A stretch of DNA of 64,000 nt, from contig NZ_KQ089823.1 of NCBI RefSeq assembly GCF_001037495.1, positions 496,001 through 560,000 on the forward strand, in the 5' to 3' direction. Shown one piece after another: positions 49,604-60,816 of this stretch. Origin of the DNA: Citrobacter sp. MGH106 (GTDB taxonomy: Bacteria; Pseudomonadota; Gammaproteobacteria; Enterobacterales; Enterobacteriaceae). Position numbers and translations under genes: made by a program. The notes under the pieces were generated by a model, which saw only the letters and a list, made by a program, of their open reading frames with translations, ran no database searches and was not told where the DNA came from. Positions within the stretch are counted from its first letter, which is position 1, and each line of letters starts with the position of its first letter.

Positions 49604-51034
49604 GTGGATATTTCAATTATGATGAGTGCTGTGGTGGCGTTGGCTGCAGGGCTGCTTGTGGGTTGGCTGGCGACCAAAGCGCGTGCCGATCAGATCCGAG
49701 CAGATCTCATCGAAGAACGGCGTGAGTTGGATATTGCGCTGAGCGCCGCCCGGCAACAGCTTTCGCAGGAAGCCCACTGGCGAGAAGAGTGTGAGCTACT
49801 CAATAACGAGTTACGCAGCTTACACAGCATCAACATCTCTCTGGAAGCCGATCTCCGGGAAGTCACCACCCGTCTGGAAGCGACGCAGCAGCACGCTGAA
49901 GATAAAATTCGCCAGATGATCAACAGTGAACAGCGTCTGAGCGAGCAGTTCGAAAACCTTGCGAACCGTATTTTTGAGCACAGCAACCGCCGCGTTGACG
50001 AGCAAAACCGGCAAAGCCTGAATAGTCTGCTTACGCCATTGCGTGAACAGCTGGACGGTTTTCGCCGTCAGGTTCAGGATAGCTTTGGTAAAGAGGCGCA
50101 GGAAAGGCACACTCTGGCGCACGAAATTCGTAATCTCCAGCAATTGAACGCGCAGATGGCGCAGGAAGCCGTTAACCTGACGCGGGCGTTGAAAGGGGAT
50201 AACAAGACCCAGGGGAACTGGGGAGAAGTGGTGCTCACGCGAGTACTGGAGGCTTCCGGTCTGCGTGAAGGCTATGAATATGAAACCCAGGTCAGCATTG
50301 AAAATGACGCGCGTTCACGGATGCAACCGGATGTTATTGTCAGACTACCACAGGGAAAAGACGTGGTTATCGACGCTAAAATGACGCTGGTCGCCTACGA
50401 GCGCTATTTTAATGCAGAAGATGACTACACCCGGGAGAGCGCGTTGCAGGAGCATATTGCCTCTGTGCGTAACCATATTCGTCTGTTGGGACGCAAAGAT
50501 TACCAACAGCTCCCAGGGTTACGCACGCTTGATTATGTACTGATGTTTATTCCCGTTGAACCTGCTTTTTTGCTTGCGCTGGACAGACAGCCCGAACTGA
50601 TAACCGAAGCACTCAAAAATAACATTATGCTGGTTAGCCCTACTACGTTGTTGGTGGCATTGCGCACTATCGCGAATCTGTGGCGTTATGAACACCAGAG
50701 CCGTAACGCGCAGCAGATTGCAGATCGGGCCAGCAAGCTTTATGACAAAATGCGGTTGTTTATCGATGATATGTCGGCGATCGGCCAGAGTCTGGACAAA
50801 GCGCAGGACAACTACCGACAGGCGATGAAAAAACTCTCCTCAGGGCGTGGAAACGTCCTGTCGCAGGCAGAAGCGTTTCGTGGATTAGGTGTAGAAATTA
50901 AGCGCGAGATTAATCCTGAACTGGCTGAACAAGCCACAACTCAGGATGAAGAATACCGCTTACGCTCGGTCCCGGAGGCGCAGCTGGATGAGGCTTATCC
51001 CGATAATGTGGCGGCAAATCAGCAATCGAACTAG
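49604..51034 (+). CDS. rmuC: DNA recombination protein RmuC
   Basis: RmuC limits recombination between short inverted repeats and is related to restriction-endonuclease folds. The 476-residue protein begins at GTG 49604. It has an N-terminal membrane segment (MMSAVVALAAGLLVGWLATK), a long coiled coil (about residues 30-165, with NNELRSLHSINISLEADLRE) and the conserved RmuC domain (GDNKTQGNWGEVVLTRVLEA, MQPDVIVRLPQGKDVVIDAK, LDYVLMFIPVEPAFLLAL). The first 50 residues and the C-terminal tail differ most from K-12. Confidence 0.94.
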   Translation: MDISIMMSAVVALAAGLLVGWLATKARADQIRADLIEERRELDIALSAARQQLSQEAHWREECELLNNELRSLHSINISLEADLREVTTRLEATQQHAEDKIRQMINSEQRLSEQFENLANRIFEHSNRRVDEQNRQSLNSLLTPLREQLDGFRRQVQDSFGKEAQERHTLAHEIRNLQQLNAQMAQEAVNLTRALKGDNKTQGNWGEVVLTRVLEASGLREGYEYETQVSIENDARSRMQPDVIVRLPQGKDVVIDAKMTLVAYERYFNAEDDYTRESALQEHIASVRNHIRLLGRKDYQQLPGLRTLDYVLMFIPVEPAFLLALDRQPELITEALKNNIMLVSPTTLLVALRTIANLWRYEHQSRNAQQIADRASKLYDKMRLFIDDMSAIGQSLDKAQDNYRQAMKKLSSGRGNVLSQAEAFRGLGVEIKREINPELAEQATTQDEEYRLRSVPEAQLDEAYPDNVAANQQSN

Positions 51035-51128
51035 CCCGTTTGGGGTAGTTGAACCCGGCAGAAGGGTAGGGCAAATTGGCCCAATCTGTTACACTTCTCG
51101 AACATTTTATTGATGAGTAGGCACTGAG

Positions 51129-51884
51129 ATGGTGGAAGATTCACAAGAAACGACGCACTTTGGCTTTCAGACCGTCGCTAAAGAGCAGAAAGCTGACATG
51201 GTGGCCCACGTTTTTCATTCTGTGGCGTCTAAATATGACGTTATGAATGATTTAATGTCATTTGGCATTCATCGTTTGTGGAAGCGCTTCACCATTGACT
51301 GTAGTGGCGTGCGTCGCGGACAAACCGTTCTGGATTTGGCGGGTGGTACGGGAGATCTGACGGCGAAATTTTCTCGCATGGTTGGTGAAACCGGTCAAGT
51401 CGTCCTGGCGGATATCAATGACTCAATGCTCAAAATGGGTCGCGAAAAGCTGCGCAATATCGGTGTGATTGGTAACGTCGAGTATGTCCAGGCAAATGCT
51501 GAGGCACTGCCTTTCCCTGACAATACCTTCGACTGCATCACGATTTCGTTTGGTCTGCGTAACGTAACGGAAAAAGAGAAAGCATTACGATCCATGTATC
51601 GGGTATTGAAGCCCGGTGGACGCTTGCTGGTGCTGGAGTTTTCCAAACCGATTATCGAACCTCTGAGCAAAGCGTATGATGCTTACTCTTTCCATATTCT
51701 GCCACGTATTGGTTCAATGGTGGCCAACGATGCAGAAAGCTACCGTTATCTGGCGGAGTCCATCCGCATGCATCCCGATCAGGACACCTTAAAAGCGATG
51801 ATGCAAGATGCCGGGTTTGAAAGCGTGGATTACTACAACCTGACAGCAGGTGTGGTTGCGCTGCACCGTGGCTATAAGTTCTGA
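51129..51884 (+). CDS. ubiE: Ubiquinone/menaquinone C-methyltransferase UbiE
   Basis: UbiE is the SAM-dependent C-methyltransferase of both ubiquinone and menaquinone synthesis. The 251-residue enzyme has the SAM motif [32 protein letters not shown], post-[21 protein letters not shown] and the family signature [20 protein letters not shown]. It is the first of ubiE-ubiJ-ubiB; ubiJ starts 13 bases after its stop. Confidence 0.97.
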   Translation: MVEDSQETTHFGFQTVAKEQKADMVAHVFHSVASKYDVMNDLMSFGIHRLWKRFTIDCSGVRRGQTVLDLAGGTGDLTAKFSRMVGETGQVVLADINDSMLKMGREKLRNIGVIGNVEYVQANAEALPFPDNTFDCITISFGLRNVTEKEKALRSMYRVLKPGGRLLVLEFSKPIIEPLSKAYDAYSFHILPRIGSMVANDAESYRYLAESIRMHPDQDTLKAMMQDAGFESVDYYNLTAGVVALHRGYKF

Positions 51885-51897
51885 CAGGAGATCGGGG

Positions 51898-54140
<2,243 letters not shown>

Positions 54141-54218
54141 ATTTTTCATCGCTCAAGGCAGGTCGTGTAACGTATACTACGGCCTTATTAATTCATCATC
54201 TATGACAGAGGAACATGT

Positions 54219-54473
54219 ATGGGTGGTATCAGTATCTGGCAGTTGTTGATCATTGCCGTCATCGTTGTGCTGCTATTCGGCACCAAGAAACTCGGCTCCA
54301 TCGGTTCCGATCTTGGTGCGTCTATTAAAGGCTTCAAGAAAGCGATGGGAGATGATGAACCCAAGCAGGATAAATCCAGTCAGGACGCTGATTTTACTGC
54401 TAAATCCATCACCGATAAGCAGGGCGAAGTGAAAAAAGAAGACGCCAAAAGCCACGATAAAGAGCAGGTATAA
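54219..54473 (+). CDS. tatA: Twin-arginine translocase subunit TatA
   Basis: TatA forms the protein-conducting oligomer of the Tat pathway. It is 84 residues: a short N-terminal membrane helix ([20 protein letters not shown]), the [14 protein letters not shown] hinge and amphipathic helix, and a charged, disordered tail. K-12 TatA is 89 residues; the tail here ([20 protein letters not shown]) is shorter and closer to the Salmonella type I recall. A TATACT -10-like box lies at 54173-54178, 40 bases upstream of the ATG. It is the first gene of tatABC(D). Confidence 0.95.
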   Translation: MGGISIWQLLIIAVIVVLLFGTKKLGSIGSDLGASIKGFKKAMGDDEPKQDKSSQDADFTAKSITDKQGEVKKEDAKSHDKEQV

Positions 54474-54476
54474 TCC

Positions 54477-55025
54477 GTGTTTGATATCGGTTTTAGCGAA
54501 CTGTTATTGGTGTTCGTGATAGGCCTCATCGTATTGGGGCCACAACGATTGCCGGTTGCGGTAAAAACGGTCGCGGGCTGGGTTCGTGCGTTGCGTTCCC
54601 TTGCAACTACTGTTCAGAATGAACTGACCCAGGAGCTTAAGCTTCAGGAGTTTCAGGACAGCCTGAAGAAGGTTGAGAAAGCGAGCCTGACAAATCTGAC
54701 GCCGGAGCTGAAAGCATCGATGGATGAATTGCGTGAAGCTGCAGAGTCGATGAAGCGTTCTTACAGCGTTAACGAGCCTGAGAAAGCGAGCGATGAAGCG
54801 CACACTATCCATAATCCGGTGGTGAAAGATAGCGAAGCGCAGCATGAAGGGGTTACTCCTGCTTCCGCTGAAACGCAGGCCAGCTCGCCGGAGCAAAAAC
54901 CGCAATCCACGGGTACCAGGACATCTGAATCGACGGAAACCGCGTCCGAAACAGTGATGGACGCTGAAAAGAAAACCGCCGCGCCTGTTGTCGAATCCTC
55001 CCCATCGTCGAGTGATAAACCGTAA
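54477..55025 (+). CDS. tatB: Twin-arginine translocase subunit TatB
   Basis: TatB partners TatC in binding twin-arginine signal peptides. The 182-residue protein starts with GTG at 54477 and has the membrane helix [20 protein letters not shown], the [15 protein letters not shown] hinge, an amphipathic helix, and a long acidic Ser/Thr/Ala-rich tail. K-12 TatB is 171 residues; the extra length is in the low-complexity tail ([20 protein letters not shown]). It starts 3 bases after the tatA stop. Confidence 0.95.
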   Translation: MFDIGFSELLLVFVIGLIVLGPQRLPVAVKTVAGWVRALRSLATTVQNELTQELKLQEFQDSLKKVEKASLTNLTPELKASMDELREAAESMKRSYSVNEPEKASDEAHTIHNPVVKDSEAQHEGVTPASAETQASSPEQKPQSTGTRTSESTETASETVMDAEKKTAAPVVESSPSSSDKP

Positions 55026-55027
55026 AC

Positions 55028-55819
55028 ATGGCTGTAGAAGATACTCAACCGCTCATCACGCATCTTATTGAGCTGCGTAAGCGACTCCTGAACTGCATTA
55101 TTGCCGTAATGGTAATCTTTTTGGCGTTGGTTTATTTTGCCAACGACATTTACCATATGGTTGCGGCACCGCTGATAAAACAGATGCCGCAGGGTGCGAC
55201 GATGATCGCCACGGATGTGGCCTCGCCGTTTTTTACCCCGATAAAACTCACTTTCATGGTGTCGCTGATCCTTTCAGCGCCAGTGATCCTGTATCAGGTA
55301 TGGGCGTTTATTGCTCCTGCTTTGTATAAGCATGAGCGTCGCCTTGTTGTGCCGTTACTGGTTTCCAGTTCGTTGCTGTTCTATATCGGTATGGCATTTG
55401 CCTACTTTGTCGTCTTCCCGTTAGCCTTTGGTTTCCTTGCTAATACGGCACCGCAAGGCGTACAAGTATCGACAGATATTGCCAGTTACCTTAGCTTCGT
55501 GATGGCGCTATTTATGGCTTTTGGGGTCTCTTTTGAGGTTCCTGTTGCCATTGTGCTGCTGTGCTGGATGGGTATTACGACGCCTGATGACTTGCGTAAG
55601 AAACGTCCATACGTTGTTGTCGGTGCATTTGTCGTGGGGATGTTACTGACCCCGCCAGATGTCTTCTCGCAAACGCTGTTGGCAATACCAATGTACTGCC
55701 TGTTTGAAGTGGGCGTTTTCTTCTCCCGTTTCTATGTCGGTAAGCGACGTACGCGAGACGAAGATAACGAGGCTGAGAATGCAAAAGAAGCTGAAGCCAC
55801 CGAGAAAACCGAAGAATAA
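55028..55819 (+). CDS. tatC: Twin-arginine translocase subunit TatC
   Basis: TatC is the polytopic receptor core of the Tat translocon. The 263-residue protein has six membrane segments, the N-terminal signal-binding motif [16 protein letters not shown], the periplasmic [11 protein letters not shown]-like segment ([19 protein letters not shown]) and [18 protein letters not shown]. The C-terminal tail is acidic ([20 protein letters not shown]) and slightly longer than in K-12. It starts 2 bases after the tatB stop. Confidence 0.96.
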   Translation: MAVEDTQPLITHLIELRKRLLNCIIAVMVIFLALVYFANDIYHMVAAPLIKQMPQGATMIATDVASPFFTPIKLTFMVSLILSAPVILYQVWAFIAPALYKHERRLVVPLLVSSSLLFYIGMAFAYFVVFPLAFGFLANTAPQGVQVSTDIASYLSFVMALFMAFGVSFEVPVAIVLLCWMGITTPDDLRKKRPYVVVGAFVVGMLLTPPDVFSQTLLAIPMYCLFEVGVFFSRFYVGKRRTRDEDNEAENAKEAEATEKTEE

Positions 55820-55822
55820 ATT

Positions 55823-55844
55823 CAACCGCCCGTCAGGGCGGTTG
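55823..55844 (+). terminator. Hairpin between tatC and tatD
   Basis: CAACCGCCC / GGGCGGTTG forms a 9-bp stem with a GTCA loop, followed by TCATAT rather than a U-run. It separates tatC from tatD by 41 bases and could be a partial terminator or mRNA end that lowers tatD expression. Confidence 0.5.
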
Positions 55845-55860
55845 TCATATGGGAGGAAGC

Positions 55861-56643
55861 ATGTTTGATATTGGCGTTAATTTAACCAGTTCACAATTTG
55901 CGAAAGACAGGGATGAGGTTGTAGCGCGCGCCTTTGCGGCCGGTGTTCACGGTATGCTTCTGACCGGAACGAACCTGCATGAAAGCCAGCAGGCGCTAAA
56001 GCTGGCGCAGCATTACCCGAATTGTTGGTCCACAGCCGGCGTCCATCCGCATGATAGTAGCCAGTGGCAATCCTCAACCGAAGAAGCGATAGTCGCTCTG
56101 GCAAACCAGTCTGAAGTGGTCGCCATTGGTGAATGCGGTCTGGATTTCAATCGTAATTTCTCCACGCCACAAGAGCAGGAGCGGGCTTTTGAGGCACAAC
56201 TGCGCATTGCCGCTGAACTGCAGATGCCAGTTTTCATGCATTGCCGGGATGCGCATGACCGTTTTCTGGCATTGCTGGAGCCCTGGCTGGACAGCATTCC
56301 AGGCGCGGTACTGCATTGCTTCACCGGTTCACGTCAGGAGATGCAGGACTGCGTGGACAGAGGGCTTTATATTGGTATTACCGGATGGGTCTGCGATGAG
56401 CGTCGGGGGATGGAGCTTAGGGAGCTGTTACCTTTTATTCCGGTAGAGAGGCTCCTGATCGAAACTGATGCGCCTTATTTACTGCCCCGCGATTTAACAC
56501 CTAAACCGTCTACACGGCGTAATGAGCCGGCCTACCTGCCGCACATTCTTGAACGGATTGCACACTGGCGCGGGGAAGATCCTCAATGGCTATCAACAAC
56601 AATCGACTCCAACGTGAGAACGCTGTTTGAAGTTACCTTCTAA
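55861..56643 (+). CDS. tatD: TatD-family metal-dependent 3'-5' exonuclease TatD
   Basis: TatD is a Mg2+-dependent 3'-5' DNase/RNase involved in repair of oxidative DNA damage; it is not needed for Tat export. The start at 55861 ([20 protein letters not shown]) gives 260 residues; 4 codons upstream lies an alternative ATG. Metal-binding residues sit in [54 protein letters not shown] and [14 protein letters not shown], all TIM-barrel amidohydrolase motifs. The variable surface regions differ from K-12. Confidence 0.95.
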   Translation: MFDIGVNLTSSQFAKDRDEVVARAFAAGVHGMLLTGTNLHESQQALKLAQHYPNCWSTAGVHPHDSSQWQSSTEEAIVALANQSEVVAIGECGLDFNRNFSTPQEQERAFEAQLRIAAELQMPVFMHCRDAHDRFLALLEPWLDSIPGAVLHCFTGSRQEMQDCVDRGLYIGITGWVCDERRGMELRELLPFIPVERLLIETDAPYLLPRDLTPKPSTRRNEPAYLPHILERIAHWRGEDPQWLSTTIDSNVRTLFEVTF

Positions 56644-56649
56644 GGTAGA

Positions 56650-57138
56650 TTAAATTTTTCGAAAACCGGTATTTTTCACGCTCTGCTTAACCTCTTTATT
56701 CAACAGGTTAAGCAGAAGCATAGAGCGTGCTTCGCCATCAGGTTCAGTGAAGATCGCTTTCAATCCTTCAAATGCACCTTCAGTGATAATCACATAGTCC
56801 CCTGGATAAGGGGTTTCCGGATCAACAATACCCTCGGGTTTGTAGATGGAAAGCTGGTGAATAACTGCAGAGGGAACCGTCGCTGGTGTTGCTCCAAAGC
56901 GTACAAAATGGCTGACGCCACGCGTGGCATTGATCGTCGTGGTGTGGATCACTTCCGGGTCGAATTCGACAAACATGTAATTAGGGAAAAGTGGCTCACT
57001 GATTGTGGTACGTTTGCCGCGCACCATTTTTTCCAGGGTGATCATAGGCGTCAGGCAGTTCACCGCCTGCCTTTCCAGGTGTTCCTGGGCACGCTGAAGT
57101 TGCCCGCGTTTGCAGTACAGTAAATACCAGGATTGCAT
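56650..57138 (-). CDS. rfaH: Transcription antitermination factor RfaH
   Basis: RfaH is the specialised NusG paralogue recruited by ops elements in long LPS, capsule, hemolysin and conjugation operons. The 162-residue protein has the N-terminal NGN domain ([40 protein letters not shown]). The C-terminal KOW domain, known to switch from alpha to beta fold, contains [18 protein letters not shown] and ends [12 protein letters not shown]. It is convergent with tatD. Its presence is consistent with RfaH-dependent surface polysaccharide operons elsewhere. Confidence 0.96.
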   Translation of the reverse strand: MQSWYLLYCKRGQLQRAQEHLERQAVNCLTPMITLEKMVRGKRTTISEPLFPNYMFVEFDPEVIHTTTINATRGVSHFVRFGATPATVPSAVIHQLSIYKPEGIVDPETPYPGDYVIITEGAFEGLKAIFTEPDGEARSMLLLNLLNKEVKQSVKNTGFRKI

Positions 57139-57342
57139 AATAACTCTTATCCGCTTGTTCTGAGCGCAAGCATAACAAAAGCCATGCGCTAAGTTAATTA
57201 TACCCGACTTAAAGCAACTCGAAATCCGTTGGGTATATACTCCCGGGGCTTAGATGTACCGCCAGAGTTCACGCTAATTTAACAAAAATACAGCATCGCA
57301 ATGATGAACGCCGTATAATGAAGCGCTTACGAAGAGGCCACA

Positions 57343-58836
57343 ATGGACGCCATGAAATATCACGATTTACGCGACTTCCTGACGCAACTTGAGCAGCAAG
57401 GCGAGCTCAAACGCATCACGCTTCCGGTGGATCCCCATCTGGAAATCACAGAAATAGCCGATCGCACCCTGCGTGCTGGTGGGCCTGCGTTGCTGTTTGA
57501 GAATCCCAAAGGCTATTCAATGCCAGTGCTGTGTAACCTGTTTGGCACGCCGAAGCGTGTTGCCATGGGAATGGGACAAGAAGATGTCTCTGCGTTGCGG
57601 GAAGTGGGTAAGTTGTTGGCGTTTTTGAAAGAGCCTGAGCCGCCAAAAGGATTTCGCGATCTGTTTGATAAGCTGCCGCAGTTCAAGCAGGTACTGAACA
57701 TGCCGACTAAGCGGTTACGCGGTGCGCCTTGTCAGCAAAAAATCTATTCAGGCGATGATGTCGATCTAAACCGTATTCCGATAATGACCTGCTGGCCGGA
57801 AGATGCAGCTCCGCTGATCACCTGGGGACTCACCGTAACGCGGGGCCCCCATAAAGAGCGACAGAATCTGGGTATTTACCGCCAGCAGCTGATTGGCAAA
57901 AATAAACTCATCATGCGCTGGCTTTCTCATCGTGGCGGCGCGCTTGATTATCAGGAGTGGTGTGCGGCTCATCCAGGCGAACGTTTCCCGGTTTCCGTTG
58001 CGCTGGGCGCTGATCCGGCAACGATTCTGGGGGCCGTAACGCCAGTACCTGATACGTTATCGGAATACGCTTTTGCGGGCTTGTTACGTGGTACCAAGAC
58101 CGAAGTGGTTAAATGTATTTCCAACGATCTCGAAGTTCCTGCCAGCGCGGAGATTGTGTTGGAAGGGTATATAGAGCCGGGAGAAATGGCGCCGGAAGGC
58201 CCGTATGGCGACCATACAGGCTACTACAATGAGGTGGATAGCTTCCCTGTTTTCACCGTTACACACATTACTCAGCGTGAAGATGCGATTTATCACTCGA
58301 CTTACACCGGCCGTCCGCCAGATGAGCCTGCGGTACTAGGCGTGGCGCTGAACGAAGTTTTCGTGCCTATTCTGCAAAAACAATTCCCGGAAATCGTCGA
58401 TTTTTACCTGCCGCCGGAAGGCTGCTCTTATCGACTGGCCGTAGTGACGATGAAAAAGCAGTACGCTGGCCATGCTAAACGCGTCATGATGGGTGTTTGG
58501 TCGTTTTTACGTCAGTTTATGTACACCAAATTTGTTATTGTCTGCGATGATGATGTCAACGCACGTGACTGGAACGATGTGATTTGGGCAATTACCACCC
58601 GTATGGACCCGGCAAGGGATACGGTTCTGGTAGAAAATACGCCAATTGATTACCTGGATTTTGCCTCGCCGGTTTCCGGCCTTGGTTCAAAAATGGGACT
58701 GGATGCCACAAATAAATGGCCGGGTGAAACCCAACGTGAGTGGGGACGCCCGATTAAAAAAGATCCTGAAGTGACTGCGCGTATTGACGCAATTTGGGAT
58801 GAATTGGCCATCTTTAATGACGGCAAAAGCGCCTGA
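57343..58836 (+). CDS. ubiD: 3-octaprenyl-4-hydroxybenzoate carboxy-lyase UbiD
   Basis: UbiD decarboxylates 3-octaprenyl-4-hydroxybenzoate using prenylated FMN supplied by UbiX. The 497-residue enzyme matches the E. coli length and starts [20 protein letters not shown]. Family sites include [19 protein letters not shown], the catalytic Glu region [32 protein letters not shown], and [18 protein letters not shown]. The ATG follows GAAGAGGCCACA. It lies 40 bases before fre on the same strand. Confidence 0.97.
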   Translation: MDAMKYHDLRDFLTQLEQQGELKRITLPVDPHLEITEIADRTLRAGGPALLFENPKGYSMPVLCNLFGTPKRVAMGMGQEDVSALREVGKLLAFLKEPEPPKGFRDLFDKLPQFKQVLNMPTKRLRGAPCQQKIYSGDDVDLNRIPIMTCWPEDAAPLITWGLTVTRGPHKERQNLGIYRQQLIGKNKLIMRWLSHRGGALDYQEWCAAHPGERFPVSVALGADPATILGAVTPVPDTLSEYAFAGLLRGTKTEVVKCISNDLEVPASAEIVLEGYIEPGEMAPEGPYGDHTGYYNEVDSFPVFTVTHITQREDAIYHSTYTGRPPDEPAVLGVALNEVFVPILQKQFPEIVDFYLPPEGCSYRLAVVTMKKQYAGHAKRVMMGVWSFLRQFMYTKFVIVCDDDVNARDWNDVIWAITTRMDPARDTVLVENTPIDYLDFASPVSGLGSKMGLDATNKWPGETQREWGRPIKKDPEVTARIDAIWDELAIFNDGKSA

Positions 58837-58876
58837 GGCGCGATCATTTTGCCTATTGATCCGACAGAGAGAGCGC

Positions 58877-59578
58877 ATGACAACCTTAAGCTGTAAAGTG
58901 ACCTCGGTAGAAGCTATCACTGACACCGTATATCGCGTTCGTTTAGTGCCAGACGCGGCGTTTTCCTTTCGTGCTGGTCAGTATTTAATGGTCGTGATGG
59001 ATGAACGGGATAAGCGTCCGTTTTCCATGGCATCTACACCGGATGAGCACGGATTCATTGAGCTGCACGTTGGCGCCTCTGAGCTAAATCTTTATGCCAT
59101 GGCCGTTATGGATCGAATTCTGAAAGACCGGGAAATTAAGGTCGATATTCCACACGGTGAAGCCTGGCTGCGTGATGATGAAAATCGTCCGCTGATCCTG
59201 ATCGCTGGCGGTACAGGGTTCTCTTATGTGCGCTCAATTCTGCTAACAGCACTGGCGCGTAATCCAGACCGTGATGTCACGATTTACTGGGGCGGGCGAG
59301 AAGAGAAGCATCTTTATGATCTCTCCGAGCTGGAAGCCCTGTCAGTTAATCACCCTAATCTGCGCGTTGAGCCAGTGGTGGAACAACCTGAAGCGGGTTG
59401 GCGTGGTCGCACAGGCACAGTATTAACCGCTGTATTGCAGGATTACGGTACCCTGGCGGAACATGATATCTATATCGCCGGACGTTTTGAGATGGCAAAA
59501 ATCGCACGCGACCTGTTTTGCAATGAACGCAGCGCGCGTGAAGACCGCCTGTTTGGCGACGCTTTCGCATTTATTTAA
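58877..59578 (+). CDS. fre: NAD(P)H-flavin reductase Fre
   Basis: Fre reduces free flavins (FMN, riboflavin) with NAD(P)H; reduced flavin then activates ribonucleotide reductase, reduces Fe(III) or serves other acceptors. The ATG at 58877 ([20 protein letters not shown]) gives 233 residues; the longer frame overlaps ubiD. The flavin-binding RPFSMASTP and the NAD(P)-binding [16 protein letters not shown] plus [17 protein letters not shown] identify the ferredoxin-reductase-like fold. A perfect 9-bp hairpin follows (59585-59607). Confidence 0.95.
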   Translation: MTTLSCKVTSVEAITDTVYRVRLVPDAAFSFRAGQYLMVVMDERDKRPFSMASTPDEHGFIELHVGASELNLYAMAVMDRILKDREIKVDIPHGEAWLRDDENRPLILIAGGTGFSYVRSILLTALARNPDRDVTIYWGGREEKHLYDLSELEALSVNHPNLRVEPVVEQPEAGWRGRTGTVLTAVLQDYGTLAEHDIYIAGRFEMAKIARDLFCNERSAREDRLFGDAFAFI

Positions 59579-59584
59579 GCAGGG

Positions 59585-59607
59585 TGCGCCGGAGCTTTTC
59601 CGGCGCA
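59585..59607 (+). terminator. Hairpin terminator after fre
   Basis: TGCGCCGGA / TCCGGCGCA is a 9-bp perfect stem with loop GCTTT, 7 bases after the fre stop and followed by TTCAGGTCGTT. The U-content is modest. Confidence 0.65.
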
Positions 59608-59709
59608 TTCAGGTCGTTAATGCCCGATCACTCACTCCCTGAATTGCTGAGATTGCTGGTTCGGTCTCTGTGAATCTCCCCGTTCGTGACGAATTACCCT
59701 CATCGTTAT

Positions 59710-59722
59710 TTTTTAGTAAACA
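59710..59722 (+). promoter_or_regulatory. Putative operator O1 of the ROK/LacI operon
   Basis: TTTTTAGTAAACA differs from the perfect palindrome at 59807 by one base (T for G). It lies just upstream of the predicted -35 box. The best candidate ligand is the LacI-family regulator encoded at 60817. Confidence 0.5.
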
Positions 59723-59735
59723 CAGGTGTTCTGCC

Positions 59736-59765
59736 TTGACGCTCTATTTGCCATGTTTTTATATA
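59736..59765 (+). promoter_or_regulatory. Predicted sigma-70 promoter of the ROK kinase-LacI operon
   Basis: A -35 box TTGACG (59736-59741) is followed after 18 bp by TATATA (59760-59765). Transcription would start near 59772, about 100 bases before the kinase ATG. The promoter lies between the two 13-bp palindromes. Confidence 0.6.
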
Positions 59766-59806
59766 AAAACTATCGTCAAAATTCTATTTTGTGATGTCTG
59801 TCTTTG

Positions 59807-59819
59807 TGTTTAGTAAACA
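59807..59819 (+). promoter_or_regulatory. Putative operator O2 (perfect palindrome) of the ROK/LacI operon
   Basis: TGTTTAGTAAACA is a perfect inverted repeat (TGTTTA-G-TAAACA). Its centre is 97 bp from that of the near-identical site at 59710-59722 and about 40 bases downstream of the predicted transcription start. Confidence 0.55.
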
Positions 59820-59870
59820 AAAAAGTCAGTCTGTGCAGAGATAATTCTGCGTCAAGCGAATGGGGGAATC

Positions 59871-60809
59871 ATGAGGCTCGGACTGGATATTGGTGGGACT
59901 AAAATCGAAGCAGTGGTGATTGATAACACGGGTGAGATTATTTACCGCGAACGATGCAGTACACCAAAGCAGAGCTACGGCGATTTTTTCCGGGTCGTCA
60001 CGGACGCTATCGTGAAAGCCATGAAGACCGTTAATCGACCATTATCAGTCGGTGTGGGTGTGCCCGGCGCAGTCGACAGTGATGGGTTAATAAAAAACTC
60101 CAATATTCTGGTGCTCAATCAACAACCCTTCGCACGCGATCTTGAGCAGGCGCTGGGAATACCTGTGCCCGTAACCAACGACGCCAACTGTTTTACGTTG
60201 TCGGAGGCCATGGACGGAAGCGGACGCGGGTATGGAGTAGTGTTTGGAGTGATCCTTGGTACGGGATGCGGTGGTGGATTGTGTGTCGATAACCGTTTGA
60301 TCTCAGGCCCTAATGCCTGTGCGGGAGAGTGGGGACATAATGCGCTACCGCGTTACAATGAAGAGCGGGACGGCGCGGCGGTAACGTGCTATTGCGGGCA
60401 GTTAAACTGTATTGAGAGTTTTATTTCGGGCAGCGGCCTGGAGCGTCAGTACCTGAATCACACCACGCAACATGCCGGTGTTCCTCAAATAATGAAACGG
60501 GTCGAGTCTGGTGACGTAGACGCCTGCCTGCTATGGGAGCGCTACTGCGATCAATTAGCCCGAGCGTTAGCTGGCGTGGTCAATACGCTTGATCCAGATG
60601 TTATCGTGTTGGGCGGCGGAGTATCCAATATTGGCATACTCTATTCAGGCTTACAGGCGCGGGTGGCACAGTACGTATTTGGAAAACAGTGCCGCACGCC
60701 GATTGTCCAGGCTCGTCACGGCGACAGCAGCGGCGTACGTGGTGCCGCCTGGCTGGGTGCACAACAGCCTGCGACCGCAACTACCCGTATGATGACGCAC
60801 GATCAATGA
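59871..60809 (+). CDS. ROK-family sugar kinase (fructokinase Mak-like)
   Basis: This 312-residue protein is a ROK-family kinase, most like the Mak/fructokinase and NagK groups; the sugar is not known. The N-terminal phosphate loop is LGLDIGGTKIEAVVID. The catalytic Asp is residue 104 (VTNDANCFTLSEA). A glycine-rich ATP site ILGTGCGGGL is near 129-137. The ROK zinc motif is His156 (EWGHNAL) with Cys173, Cys175 and Cys180 (CYCGQLNCIE). All key residues are present, so it should be active. The ATG at 59871 follows GGGGGAATC. The downstream LacI-type regulator starts 7 bases after the stop. This pair is absent between fre and fadA in K-12. Confidence 0.9.
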   Translation: MRLGLDIGGTKIEAVVIDNTGEIIYRERCSTPKQSYGDFFRVVTDAIVKAMKTVNRPLSVGVGVPGAVDSDGLIKNSNILVLNQQPFARDLEQALGIPVPVTNDANCFTLSEAMDGSGRGYGVVFGVILGTGCGGGLCVDNRLISGPNACAGEWGHNALPRYNEERDGAAVTCYCGQLNCIESFISGSGLERQYLNHTTQHAGVPQIMKRVESGDVDACLLWERYCDQLARALAGVVNTLDPDVIVLGGGVSNIGILYSGLQARVAQYVFGKQCRTPIVQARHGDSSGVRGAAWLGAQQPATATTRMMTHDQ

Positions 60810-60816
60810 GAGTGAA

